Assembly: GCA_029242795.1 (NCBI GenBank)
Contig: JAQWTH010000021.1
Coordinates: 1 to 35,651, forward strand
Origin: Candidatus Pelagibacterales bacterium
Lineage (GTDB): Bacteria > Pseudomonadota > Alphaproteobacteria > Pelagibacterales > AG-422-B15
DNA: 35,651 nucleotides
Reading direction: 5' to 3'
A program made the translations under genes and the position numbers. Below are positions 16,286 to 24,574 of the stretch, one piece after another. The notes beneath the pieces were generated by a model. That model saw nothing but the letters and a program-made list of their open reading frames with translations. It was not told where the DNA came from and ran no database searches. Each line of letters begins with the position of its first letter. Positions within the stretch are counted from its first letter, which is position 1.

Positions 16286-16699
16286 ATGATTGATTTAAAA
16301 AAAATATGCAAAGACAGAGGTCTTAGAATGACTGATCAAAGAAATATTATTGCAGATACCATTTCAGAAGCATCTTTAGAAGGCCATCCTGATGTTAATC
16401 AGATATATCTCAAGGCTTTTGAAAAAGATAAAAATATCAGTATAGCCACTGTTTATCGAACAGTTAAATTATTTGAAGAATACGGAGCTATTGAAAAACA
16501 TGATTTTAAAGATGGTAAGGCAAGATATGAGACAGTTACGGATATTCATCATGACCATCTTATAGATATAGATTCAGGAGAAGTTATAGAGTTTTCAAAT
16601 GATGAAATAGAAGAATTGCAGATGATCATGGCAAAAAAATTAGGTTATAATTTGGTTGATCATCGATTGGAATTGTATGGAAAAAAAATAAAGAAATAA
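16286..16699 (+). CDS. Fur-family metalloregulator (Fur/Mur type)
   Basis: DNA-binding repressor responding to Fe2+ or Mn2+. The protein has 137 residues. The winged helix occupies about 1-83, with the recognition helix in ISIATVYRTVKLFEEYG (51-67). Metal and dimerisation features are HHDHL (88-92), then SGEVIEFSNDEIEEL and DHRLELYG (125-132). The CxxC pair that binds structural zinc in many Fur proteins is absent, as in alphaproteobacterial Fur/Mur proteins. Sequence alone does not separate Fur from Mur. It follows tsaB by 15 bases and its TAA is directly followed by the plsC ATG. No Fur-box-like palindrome was recognised in the window. Confidence 0.92.
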   Translation: MIDLKKICKDRGLRMTDQRNIIADTISEASLEGHPDVNQIYLKAFEKDKNISIATVYRTVKLFEEYGAIEKHDFKDGKARYETVTDIHHDHLIDIDSGEVIEFSNDEIEELQMIMAKKLGYNLVDHRLELYGKKIKK

Positions 16700-17497
16700 A
16701 TGGGAATAATTAGATCCATATTTCTAATTATCATTGTTAGTGCTCTTATTATTTTAATACTTCCAATTCAATTAATCATAAATATAACAAATCTTAAAAT
16801 TAAATATAAAATACCAAAATTATTTTTAAAAATTGTTTGCTCCATTATTGGCATAAAAATAAAATCTATAAATTTAAGAAATAAAAATAAAAATAAATAT
16901 GGAGTTTTATATGTGTCAAACCACGTATCATGGATGGATATTTTATGTCTTGGGTCTTTGTTAGATGCTCAATTTATAGCTAAGAAAGAAGTTGCTGAAA
17001 TGGGACTATTTGGATTTTTAGCAAAGCTTAATCACACTTTTTTTATTGATAACACAAATCAGAGAAAGTCTTTCTCTTATAATGAAATAATACAATCTAA
17101 ATTGTTAAGAAAACAAAACCTAATTCTTTTTCCTGAGGGAACAACTTCTGATGGAAATAGTGTAAGATCTTTTAAATCTTCATTTTTTGAGTCAACAAAT
17201 TTACCAAAATATTATCCTGACAAAGAAAATGATTTCATTGATGTATGCCCTATTTCTTTATGCTATAAGGATAAAAATAACATACCGATGGGTATTTTTT
17301 ATAGAAGATATGTAGCATGGCAAGGAGATTATCCACTATTAAGACTTATGAAGATTTTTTTATTATCGGGTCCGGTTTCGATCGATATTACAATTCACAA
17401 GTCTGTAGATTTATCTAATTTTAAAAATAGAAAAGAACTATCAAATTATTGTCAAAGCACAATTCAAAATACAATTACAAAAGAGCTGATGGTATAA
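16700..17497 (+). CDS. plsC: 1-acyl-sn-glycerol-3-phosphate acyltransferase (PlsC family)
   Basis: Membrane acyltransferase that makes phosphatidic acid from lysophosphatidic acid. The protein has 265 residues. A hydrophobic N-terminal segment (about 5-30) is followed by the catalytic HX4D box NHVSWMD (His75, Asp80). AKKEVAEMGLFGFLAK and FPEGTTSDG (144-152) match the PlsC glycerophosphate-binding motifs. The ATG begins immediately after the fur stop and the TAA shares a base with the miaB ATG (TAATG), so translation is tightly coupled. An ornithine-lipid acyltransferase (OlsA) is an alternative, but its conserved place between fur and miaB favours PlsC. Confidence 0.9.
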   Translation: MGIIRSIFLIIIVSALIILILPIQLIINITNLKIKYKIPKLFLKIVCSIIGIKIKSINLRNKNKNKYGVLYVSNHVSWMDILCLGSLLDAQFIAKKEVAEMGLFGFLAKLNHTFFIDNTNQRKSFSYNEIIQSKLLRKQNLILFPEGTTSDGNSVRSFKSSFFESTNLPKYYPDKENDFIDVCPISLCYKDKNNIPMGIFYRRYVAWQGDYPLLRLMKIFLLSGPVSIDITIHKSVDLSNFKNRKELSNYCQSTIQNTITKELMV

Positions 17498-18804
17498 TGA
17501 AAGAACAGTCATTTTATGTAAAGTCTTACGGATGTCAGATGAATGTCTATGATAGTGAGAAAATTTCATCTTTTTTAACAAAAGAAGGAATGGTAGAAAA
17601 TAACGATATTTATTCTGCAGATATAGTAATTTTTAATACGTGTAACATCAGAGAAAAAGCTGCACAAAAAGTTTATTCAGATATTGGTAGAGTTGTAAAA
17701 AAAAATAACGATAAAGTTATTGCAGTTGTAGGTTGTGTTGCACAAGCAGAAAATTCTGAAATGTTCAATAGAAGTAGCGATATTGATATTGTCTTAGGTC
17801 CACAGAGTTATCATTTGTTACCAAAAATGATTGAGGATGTTAAACCTAATTATAAACAATTAAACACTGATTTTATAATTAATGAAAAATTTGATTATTT
17901 AAGTGAGGAAAGGAAGATTAAAGGAATTTCATCTTTTGTTACAATTCAAGAAGGGTGTGACAAATTTTGTGCTTTTTGTGTCGTCCCATTTACAAGAGGA
18001 CCTGAATATTCAAGAAGTATTAATGATATTAAATTAGAGGTATTGCAATTGACTAAACAAGGGGCAAGAGAGATAGTTTTATTAGGACAAAATGTCAATG
18101 CGTATAATTCAGAAATGAATGAGAATAATAGTAAATTGAGTGATTTGATTTATGAATTAAGTGAGATAATAGATTTGAAGAGAATTAGGTACACTACTTC
18201 TCATCCTATTAATATGACAGATGATTTGATTAAATCTCATAAGGATAATGATAAGCTAATGCCTTTTTTACATTTACCTGTCCAGTCAGGTTCAAATAAT
18301 ATTTTAAAAAAAATGAATAGAAAGTATTCAGTTGAATTTTACAAGGAAGTGATTTTAAAATTAAAAGAAGCAAAGCCAAATATTCAAATTTCATCAGATT
18401 TTATTATAGGTTTCCCAGAAGAGACTAATAAAGATTTTGAAGAAACTTTAAAATTGATCGATGAAATTGAGTTTACACAATCTTATTCTTTTATTTATAG
18501 TGAAAGACCTGGGACAAAAGCAGCTTCTATTAATGATGAATTATCGAATTCAGAAAAAACAGAGAGATTAAAAATACTCCAATCACGGCTTCAAGAAATA
18601 CAATTTAATTTTAATGAAACTTTTAACAATAAATTTGTAAAAGTTCTTATAGAAAACAAAAGTACAAGCAATTCAGAATATTTTTTTGGAAGGACACCAT
18701 ATATGCAGGCCGTCTATATAAAGTCTAAAAAACTAGAACCAGGATCAGAAGTAGACGTTCAAATTAATTCTTGCAACCATAAGAGCTTGTATGCTAATTT
18801 TTAA
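17497..18804 (+). CDS. miaB: MiaB, tRNA-2-methylthio-N6-isopentenyladenosine synthase
   Basis: Radical-SAM methylthiotransferase acting on i6A37 of tRNAs. From ATG 17497 the protein has 435 residues; this start gives the family N-terminus (FYVKSYGCQMN), while an upstream in-frame ATG at 17449 would add 16 unrelated residues lying inside plsC. The N-terminal 4Fe-4S ligands are Cys13, Cys49 and Cys80 (YGCQMN, NTCNIREKA, VGCVAQ). The radical-SAM CxxxCxxC is Cys154, Cys158 and Cys161 in EGCDKFCAFCVVPFTRG. A TRAM domain fills the last 60 or so residues. Both clusters look complete. It is followed by phoH and ybeY, the usual order. Confidence 0.96.
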   Translation: MKEQSFYVKSYGCQMNVYDSEKISSFLTKEGMVENNDIYSADIVIFNTCNIREKAAQKVYSDIGRVVKKNNDKVIAVVGCVAQAENSEMFNRSSDIDIVLGPQSYHLLPKMIEDVKPNYKQLNTDFIINEKFDYLSEERKIKGISSFVTIQEGCDKFCAFCVVPFTRGPEYSRSINDIKLEVLQLTKQGAREIVLLGQNVNAYNSEMNENNSKLSDLIYELSEIIDLKRIRYTTSHPINMTDDLIKSHKDNDKLMPFLHLPVQSGSNNILKKMNRKYSVEFYKEVILKLKEAKPNIQISSDFIIGFPEETNKDFEETLKLIDEIEFTQSYSFIYSERPGTKAASINDELSNSEKTERLKILQSRLQEIQFNFNETFNNKFVKVLIENKSTSNSEYFFGRTPYMQAVYIKSKKLEPGSEVDVQINSCNHKSLYANF

Positions 18805-18821
18805 TCAGGCATAAAAAAAAT

Positions 18822-19841
18822 TTGAAAACTACGAAAATTAATACTTCAACAGAACAGCCATTTAAGGACGATAAGAGTTCAACAGTTCTTAATATTGAGA
18901 ATGATTATGCGCTTGATATATTTGGAATAAACAATGAAAATTTAGATTTTATAGAAGAATTATTACCCTTGAAGATATTCCAAAAAGGTAATCAACTTCA
19001 TATTAAGGGTGAAAAAAAATTTCGAAACTTATTAAGTAATACAATTTTTCAAACTCTTGAAGAAATTAAAAACAAAAAAAATAAATCAGCAACTAATCTC
19101 ATGCAGGAGAATATAAAAATGTCATTAAGTAATGAGTCAGAAAATATAAAAAAGTTTTCAGTTGCTAAAACTATTAAATGTGACATTACTGGTAAGAGTA
19201 AGAATCAAAATAATTATTTAGAGATTTTACAAAAAAAACAAATTATATTTGCAATTGGACCCGCTGGAACTGGCAAGACTTTTCTAGCAGTGGCTGCAGC
19301 AGTTTCGCAATTATTGGATGGTCAATTTGATCGAATAATTTTATCGAGACCTGCAGTTGAAGCTGGAGAAAAATTGGGTTTTCTTCCTGGAGATTTAAAG
19401 GAAAAAGTTGATCCGTATCTTCGTCCTTTGTATGACTCTTTAAATGATTTAATGCCAGGTGAAGTTGTACTTAGAAAGATGCAATCCTCGGAAATAGAAA
19501 TAGCTCCTCTAGCATTTATGAGAGGAAGAACTCTTAATAACTCTTTTGTAATTTTAGACGAAGCTCAAAATGCAACTCATACTCAAATAAAAATGTTTTT
19601 AACTAGGTGTGGCAAGAATTCAAGAATGGTTGTCACTGGAGATCCTTCACAAACTGATTTGTTAAAAAAAAGTGATTCTGGGTTACTCAAATCAATCAAA
19701 ATTTTAGAAAATATAAAGGAGATTGAGATGATAAACTTTGATCGAAATGATATTGTAAGAGATGAAATGGTTACAAAAATAATAGAAGCCTATGATAATC
19801 ACGATGAAAAAATTAGTGATCTTTTTAGTACTAATGAATAG
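18822..19841 (+). CDS. phoH: PhoH-like P-loop ATPase
   Basis: Predicted cytosolic ATPase/RNA helicase-like protein (YbeZ type), functionally linked to YbeY. The protein has 339 residues from a TTG at 18822. No in-frame ATG or GTG lies between that codon and the conserved N-terminal domain (FGINNENLDFIEE from residue 34, then GNQLHIKG). The ATPase core has Walker A GPAGTGKT (146-153), SRPAVEAGEKLGFLPGD (175-191), RPLYDSLNDL (201-210) and Walker B VILDEAQNAT with Asp246 and Glu247. TGDPSQTDL (sensor) lies near residue 272. It is 17 bases after miaB, and ybeY follows after nine. Confidence 0.94.
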   Translation: MKTTKINTSTEQPFKDDKSSTVLNIENDYALDIFGINNENLDFIEELLPLKIFQKGNQLHIKGEKKFRNLLSNTIFQTLEEIKNKKNKSATNLMQENIKMSLSNESENIKKFSVAKTIKCDITGKSKNQNNYLEILQKKQIIFAIGPAGTGKTFLAVAAAVSQLLDGQFDRIILSRPAVEAGEKLGFLPGDLKEKVDPYLRPLYDSLNDLMPGEVVLRKMQSSEIEIAPLAFMRGRTLNNSFVILDEAQNATHTQIKMFLTRCGKNSRMVVTGDPSQTDLLKKSDSGLLKSIKILENIKEIEMINFDRNDIVRDEMVTKIIEAYDNHDEKISDLFSTNE

Positions 19842-19850
19842 TTAGCTTCT

Positions 19851-20300
19851 ATGCTTAAAATAGAAATCAATGTTGAGTATGGTAAATGGAGAAAAAGTAT
19901 TCCAAAGTTTGATTTAGATATAAAACAGGCGATTAAAAAAACTTTCAAAAATGTTTTAGAAACTTCAAATCCTTGTTACGAATTAAGTATTCTCTTAACT
20001 TCTGGTAAAGAAATTAAAAAATTAAATAATAAATATAGAAAAATAAATAAAATGACTAATGTTCTTGCTTTTCCGATGAATAATGAACCGTTAAAAAATG
20101 GAGAAATATTGGGAGATATTGCTATTTCTTTGGAAGCCATTATTGCAGAAGCTAAAAAATATAAAATTTCTCGTAGAAAATACCTTTCCAAAATGGTTAT
20201 TCATGGTCTTCTTCATCTTTTAGGATATGATCACATAAAGGATAAAGATTTTCACATAATGAACAAGATTGAAAAAGAAGTTTTTAGAAAAATTGTATAA
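19851..20300 (+). CDS. ybeY: YbeY, endoribonuclease/rRNA maturation factor
   Basis: Zinc-dependent protein needed for 16S rRNA 3' maturation and ribosome quality control. The protein has 149 residues. The signature HGLLHLLGYDH gives metal ligands His118, His122 and His128. Upstream, the conserved TNVLAFPM (69-76) and GEILGDIAISLE (84-95) are present. The Asn/Lys-rich N-terminal half is divergent but collinear with the family. It sits between phoH and corC, as in E. coli and most proteobacteria. The corC GTG starts two bases after its stop. Confidence 0.95.
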   Translation: MLKIEINVEYGKWRKSIPKFDLDIKQAIKKTFKNVLETSNPCYELSILLTSGKEIKKLNNKYRKINKMTNVLAFPMNNEPLKNGEILGDIAISLEAIIAEAKKYKISRRKYLSKMVIHGLLHLLGYDHIKDKDFHIMNKIEKEVFRKIV

Positions 20301-20302
20301 AA

Positions 20303-21133
20303 GTGAATTTTATTCGTAAAATATTTAGTCATTTTTTATCATCAAATACAGATGATAAAGAGTCTGTTAGAGAAAATATTACGAGTGTTCTAGATAACAA
20401 AGAGAATACTGAAAATATTTCTAAACAAGAACAGCTTATGCTTAGAAATGTTCTTAAAATAAATGAAATTACAGCACGTGATATCATGATACCTAGGGCA
20501 AATATTTCAGCGGTAGAGGCAAGTAATACATTAGACTCGGTTCTAGAAATTTTTTTAGAAGAAGCTCATTCCCGAGCCCCTGTATATGAAAAGAATTTAG
20601 ATAATATAATTGGAATGGTTCATATAAAAGATTTATTAAAATATAAGATAAAGAATAATACTGATAAAAGTATTTTTCTTCAAAATATTAAAAGGGAGAT
20701 ACTTAAAGTACCACCATCGATGCCAGTGCTAGATTTACTAATGAAAATGCAATTAACCAGAATTCATATGGCAGTTGTTATAGATGAATATGGTGGAAGT
20801 GATGGCCTCTTAACAATTGAAGATGTTATTGAGGAAATTACCGGAGAAATTGAAGATGAGCATGATCAACAAAATATACCAATGTTAATCAGAACCGGTC
20901 AGAAATCTTTTGAAGCAAGTGCAAGAGTAGAGATTAAAGAGCTTGAAAAATTGACCAATCTTCAACTATTAGATGATGATGAGATTGATACATTGGGTGG
21001 TTTAATTTTTTCTTTGGTTGAAAGAGTGCCTCAAAGAGGCGAGATCATAAAGCATGAAAGTGGTTTAATTTTCGAAATATTAGACGCTGATCCAAGAAAA
21101 ATAAAAACACTTAAAATTTTTACATCACAATAG
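20303..21133 (+). CDS. CorC/HlyC-family CBS-domain protein
   Basis: Cytosolic CBS-pair protein with a C-terminal transporter-associated domain, linked in various bacteria to Mg2+/Co2+ efflux or membrane homeostasis. The protein has 276 residues from a GTG start. The first CBS domain (about 55-115) starts with ITARDIMIPRANISAVEA and contains HSRAPVYEKNLDNIIGMVHIKDLL. The second (about 125-185) contains MPVLDLLMKMQLTRIHMAVVIDEYGG and TIEDVIEEITGEIEDEHD. The CorC_HlyC domain fills 195-273 (DTLGGLIFSLVERVPQRGE). There are no DUF21 membrane helices, so it is the soluble, short form usual before lnt. Confidence 0.92.
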   Translation: MNFIRKIFSHFLSSNTDDKESVRENITSVLDNKENTENISKQEQLMLRNVLKINEITARDIMIPRANISAVEASNTLDSVLEIFLEEAHSRAPVYEKNLDNIIGMVHIKDLLKYKIKNNTDKSIFLQNIKREILKVPPSMPVLDLLMKMQLTRIHMAVVIDEYGGSDGLLTIEDVIEEITGEIEDEHDQQNIPMLIRTGQKSFEASARVEIKELEKLTNLQLLDDDEIDTLGGLIFSLVERVPQRGEIIKHESGLIFEILDADPRKIKTLKIFTSQ

Positions 21134-21143
21134 ATAAAGTATT

Positions 21144-22586
21144 ATGACTTTATTTCTTAATAAGAAATTAAGTGTAATTTTTTTATTCTTTATTTTAGGC
21201 ATATTTTTATCACTGGGTTTTGATCCATATAATATTCCATTAATATCTATTATATCAATTGGGATATTTTTTTTATTAAATGATTATCTTCATCTAAATC
21301 ATAATAGTAATAAGTTACTTTTTTTTCTATCAGGTTTATCTTTTGGTTTTGCGTTTTTCTTATCAAGCATGTATTGGGTTACAAACTCTGTTTTTATTTA
21401 TCCTGAATTATTCTATCTCATTCCAATACCCTTAATTGGGCTACCATTCATTTTAAGTATTTTTTATGGAGTAATGCAATTATGCAATTTTTTATTCTGG
21501 TCAAAGAGTATATCCAGAATCATATATTTCTCTATATTTTGGACTTTGTTTGAAATAATAAGAGGATCTTTTTTCAGTGGACTACCATGGAATGTAATTG
21601 CTTATAGTTGGACTTGGTCAATATCCATTATGCAATCATTATCTATTTTTGGTATTTATGGATTATGTTTTTTTACATGCATTATCTCTGCTTGTTTTTT
21701 TTCGGCTTATAACAATAAAAAATATTTTTTATTAATTATAATTGCAGCATCAATCTTCATAGCAATATTAATTTATGGTCATTCAAGAGTTACTAATTAT
21801 GAAGATAAATTTAATGGCTCAGAGGAGATTAGATTAATAAGTAGTAATTTTAATCAGAATATTAAATGGTCAGAAGATTCAATTAATAAAATTATGAGTC
21901 TCGGTTCAAAAGATAAAATAAGTATATTTCCTGAAACCTCGATTGGTTTTACAAAAGATATACCTTTAAATTGGATTGTGGGGACTGTAAGAAAAGAAAA
22001 TAAAAGTTACTATAATTCAATGCAGTATGGTGATCATTTTTATGATAAAGAAAAACTTGTCCCCTTCACAGAATTTTTGCCTTTTGAAAATATCTTTCGA
22101 TCAATTGATATTTTTAGTCTAATTCCTAAAAATTTCTTTTCCATTGGTGAGAATGATAAACATTTTAAAAGTAATTTCTTACCATCAATATGTTATGAGG
22201 GTATTTTTCCATTACAAACATTGTCAAAAATAACAGATAATACTCTAGCAATAGTCAATATATCAAATGATGCATGGTTTGGAAATTATGCTGGCCCCCT
22301 GCAACATTTAACTCATGTTAGATACAGAACGATAGAAACAGGACTACCTATGATTAGATCAACAAATAAAGGATATTCTGTTTTGATAAATCCAATAGGG
22401 CAGATTACTGAGAGAATTCCTAGGAATGAGCTAAATTTTATTGAATTTAAAATACCTAATAGGCTTGATAAAACTATTTATTCAAACTTTAAGGATTGGC
22501 CTATTGTAATATTTATAGCTTTCTTATTAATTATTTTATATATTTTCAGAGATAAAAATTTTAAAGAAAGCTCTAAAAATGAATAA
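21144..22586 (+). CDS. lnt: Apolipoprotein N-acyltransferase
   Basis: Inner-membrane enzyme that adds the third acyl chain to the N-terminal cysteine of lipoproteins. The protein has 480 residues. Six or so helices fill 1-210 and a last one lies at about 453-467. The nitrilase-like domain (about 228-440) has catalytic Glu264 (FPET), Lys302 (YDKEKLVPF) and Cys350 (SICYEG), followed by NDAWFG and RSTNKGYS. The Glu-Lys spacing is 38 residues against 68 in E. coli, so a substrate-facing loop is about 30 residues shorter. The triad is complete. Clients in this window include the LpoA-like and BON lipoproteins. Its end overlaps metK by eight bases. Confidence 0.94.
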   Translation: MTLFLNKKLSVIFLFFILGIFLSLGFDPYNIPLISIISIGIFFLLNDYLHLNHNSNKLLFFLSGLSFGFAFFLSSMYWVTNSVFIYPELFYLIPIPLIGLPFILSIFYGVMQLCNFLFWSKSISRIIYFSIFWTLFEIIRGSFFSGLPWNVIAYSWTWSISIMQSLSIFGIYGLCFFTCIISACFFSAYNNKKYFLLIIIAASIFIAILIYGHSRVTNYEDKFNGSEEIRLISSNFNQNIKWSEDSINKIMSLGSKDKISIFPETSIGFTKDIPLNWIVGTVRKENKSYYNSMQYGDHFYDKEKLVPFTEFLPFENIFRSIDIFSLIPKNFFSIGENDKHFKSNFLPSICYEGIFPLQTLSKITDNTLAIVNISNDAWFGNYAGPLQHLTHVRYRTIETGLPMIRSTNKGYSVLINPIGQITERIPRNELNFIEFKIPNRLDKTIYSNFKDWPIVIFIAFLLIILYIFRDKNFKESSKNE

Positions 22587-23739
22587 AAATTATCTTTTTA
22601 CAAGTGAGTCCGTTTCTGAGGGTCATCCTGACAAAGTTTGTGACATTGTATCTGACTACATTGTTGATGATTTTCTGTCTCAAAAAAATCCTGAAAATTC
22701 TCGTGTAGCATTAGAAACATTAGTTACAACTAATCAAGTTGTAGTAGCTGGAGAGGTTAGAGGTCCAGAAGGTTATGAGTGTAATTATGAAAAATTAGCT
22801 CGTGATGCAGTAAAGAGTATTGGATACGAACAAGAAAACTTTCATTGGGAGCATTTTAATTTTACTCCATTTGTTCATAGCCAATCAGCTGACATTGCGA
22901 TGGGTGTTGACTCAGGTGAAGATAAAGACCAAGGAGCTGGAGATCAAGGGATTATGTTTGGTTATGCTTGTAAAGAGACACCGAGTTTGATGCCTGCGCC
23001 AATATATTACTCACATTTAATTTTACATGATTTAGCTAAGGCTAGAAAAGATAAAACAATATTTGGAATACAACCTGATTCTAAAAGTCAGGTTACACTC
23101 AGGTACGAAAATGAAAAGCCAGTAGAATGCACTGAAGTTGTTGTTTCAACACAGCATGATGAAGGAATGTCTACAGATGATGTTTCAGATATAGTTATGC
23201 CATTTATTAAAAATACACTACCTGAAGAATGGTTAAAAAATACTGTTTATCATATTAATCCTACTGGAAATTTTGTAATTGGAGGACCAGATGGTGATTC
23301 CGGATTAACGGGAAGAAAAATTATTGTTGATACATATGGAGGAGCATCTCCACATGGTGGTGGAGCATTTTCAGGTAAAGATCCAACAAAGGTTGATAGA
23401 TCTGCTGCTTATATTACTAGGTATATTGCTAAAAATATTGTTGCTGCTGATCTAGCTGATAAATGTACAATACAGTTAGCGTATGCAATTGGAGTAGCAA
23501 GACCCCTATCTTTTTATATCAATACTCATGATACAGGAAAAGTTGATAGTGAGACTTTAATTGAAAAAATAAATAGTATTGTTGATTTAACTCCAAGTGG
23601 CATAAGAGATCATTTAAAGTTGCATAAGCCAATTTACAAAGCATCTGCGGCTTACGGTCATTTTGGTCGAGAGCCTGGTGATGACGGCTCTTTCTCTTGG
23701 GAGAAAACAGATCTAGTTGATCAATTAAAAAATTTATAA
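22579..23739 (+). CDS. metK: S-adenosylmethionine synthetase
   Basis: Makes S-adenosylmethionine from ATP and methionine; products feed the SAM enzymes RsmI, MiaB and TrmB in the same window. The protein has 386 residues. [16 protein letters not shown] (7-22), [12 protein letters not shown] and [19 protein letters not shown] are the canonical ATP, loop and phosphate-binding signatures. The ATG overlaps the lnt 3' end by eight bases, so there is no leader for a SAM riboswitch. Its codons are less A/T-biased than those of neighbours such as trmB, as expected for a highly expressed conserved gene. The TAA is followed directly by the trmB TTG. Confidence 0.98.
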   Translation: MNKNYLFTSESVSEGHPDKVCDIVSDYIVDDFLSQKNPENSRVALETLVTTNQVVVAGEVRGPEGYECNYEKLARDAVKSIGYEQENFHWEHFNFTPFVHSQSADIAMGVDSGEDKDQGAGDQGIMFGYACKETPSLMPAPIYYSHLILHDLAKARKDKTIFGIQPDSKSQVTLRYENEKPVECTEVVVSTQHDEGMSTDDVSDIVMPFIKNTLPEEWLKNTVYHINPTGNFVIGGPDGDSGLTGRKIIVDTYGGASPHGGGAFSGKDPTKVDRSAAYITRYIAKNIVAADLADKCTIQLAYAIGVARPLSFYINTHDTGKVDSETLIEKINSIVDLTPSGIRDHLKLHKPIYKASAAYGHFGREPGDDGSFSWEKTDLVDQLKNL

Positions 23740-24441
23740 TTGCTCGACTTAAAGTCTAAGTATCCTGACTTCTATAGATTTTATGGAAGAAGAGTTGCAA
23801 AAAAACTCTCAAATAAATCTATAGAGTCAATTAATTATTATTTTAAAAGTAGCTCCTTTGATGAAGAAGTTATTAATAGCTTCAATAAAAGACAATCACT
23901 TAAGATCGATAAAAAATATCAAAGAATAACTTTGGAGGTAGGTTTTGGGAATGGAGAATTCTTAATCAAACAATCAAATTTAAATAAGGACAGCTTGTTC
24001 ATAGGTTGTGAAGTATATTTAAATGGCTTTAGTAAAGTATTAAATAAAATTAATGATAGACAAATAAACAATATCAAAATTTGTAGTATCAATTTTATTT
24101 ATCTGATTCAGGTTTTAAAAAATGAAACTATTGACCAAATTTATTTCATAAATCCTGATCCGTGGCCTAAAGCTAGGCACAATAAAAGAAGAGTTATAAA
24201 TAATGAAAATTTAAACTTAATAGCTTCAAAATTAAAAAAAAATTGTAGTATTGTAGTTACAACTGACTCTCTAGATTACTATGAATACATCGTTTCCATA
24301 CTTAAGAATAAAGATTTAATCTTTCGTAAAATAGAACATGGTGAATTAAAGACCACAGATAAATTATATGGTATTTCTTCATACCAAAGAAAAGCAATAA
24401 ATAAAAATGCTAAGATATACAAAGTAGAAATATTTAAATAA
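23740..24441 (+). CDS. trmB: tRNA (guanine-N7-)-methyltransferase TrmB
   Basis: SAM-dependent methyltransferase making m7G46 in tRNA variable loops. The protein has 233 residues from a TTG codon that directly abuts the metK stop; no in-frame ATG or GTG precedes the conserved FYGRR (14-18). The SAM motif EVGFGNGEFL is at 66-75. The family hallmark NPDPWPKARHNKRR is at 138-151. A TTDSLDYYEY segment and YGISSYQRKA near the C-terminus also match. It is the last gene before the nusA promoter region. Only 133 bases separate it from nusA, so rimP is absent from its usual place. Confidence 0.94.
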   Translation: MLDLKSKYPDFYRFYGRRVAKKLSNKSIESINYYFKSSSFDEEVINSFNKRQSLKIDKKYQRITLEVGFGNGEFLIKQSNLNKDSLFIGCEVYLNGFSKVLNKINDRQINNIKICSINFIYLIQVLKNETIDQIYFINPDPWPKARHNKRRVINNENLNLIASKLKKNCSIVVTTDSLDYYEYIVSILKNKDLIFRKIEHGELKTTDKLYGISSYQRKAINKNAKIYKVEIFK

Positions 24442-24474
24442 TAAACTATTGAAAAATATGATTTTTTTGCACAC

Positions 24475-24503
24475 TTGATTTATCAAACTCATGGGTGTAT
24501 AGA
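24475..24503 (+). promoter_or_regulatory. Strong candidate promoter upstream of nusA
   Basis: TTGATT (24475-24480) and TATAGA (24498-24503) are exactly 17 bases apart, the best sigma-70-like pair I found in the window. The expected start is near 24510. The short leader then runs through an intrinsic-terminator-like hairpin before the nusA ATG at 24575. The promoter would drive nusA-infB-rbfA-truB-rpsO-pnp. Confidence 0.55.
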
Positions 24504-24519
24504 AATGTTTAAATTATTG

Positions 24520-24542
24520 TTAACCAAGCAAAAGTGGGTTAA
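24520..24542 (+). promoter_or_regulatory. Possible antiterminator stem in the nusA leader
   Basis: TTAACC (24520-24525) is an exact reverse complement of GGTTAA (24537-24542). This six-pair stem would use two G residues of the terminator's 5' arm plus its loop, so the two structures exclude each other. It is weaker than the terminator stem; function is inference. Confidence 0.3.
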
Positions 24543-24557
24543 ACCCACTTTTTTTTT
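24530..24557 (+). terminator. Intrinsic terminator between the nusA promoter and nusA
   Basis: AAAAGTGGG (24530-24538) pairs perfectly with CCCACTTTT (24544-24552), with a loop of five bases (one more T-A pair could shrink it to three). The right arm runs into nine T residues (24549-24557). It is the only textbook hairpin-plus-T-tract I see in the window. It lies downstream of the candidate promoter, so it may attenuate nusA as well as end trmB readthrough. Confidence 0.75.
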
Positions 24558-24574
24558 ACTCAAAAGGCAATTTA

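Noticed and set aside
22560-22580. SAM riboswitch before metK
   Set aside because: metK starts inside lnt, leaving no leader, and no SAM-II or SAM-V-like pseudoknot was recognised.
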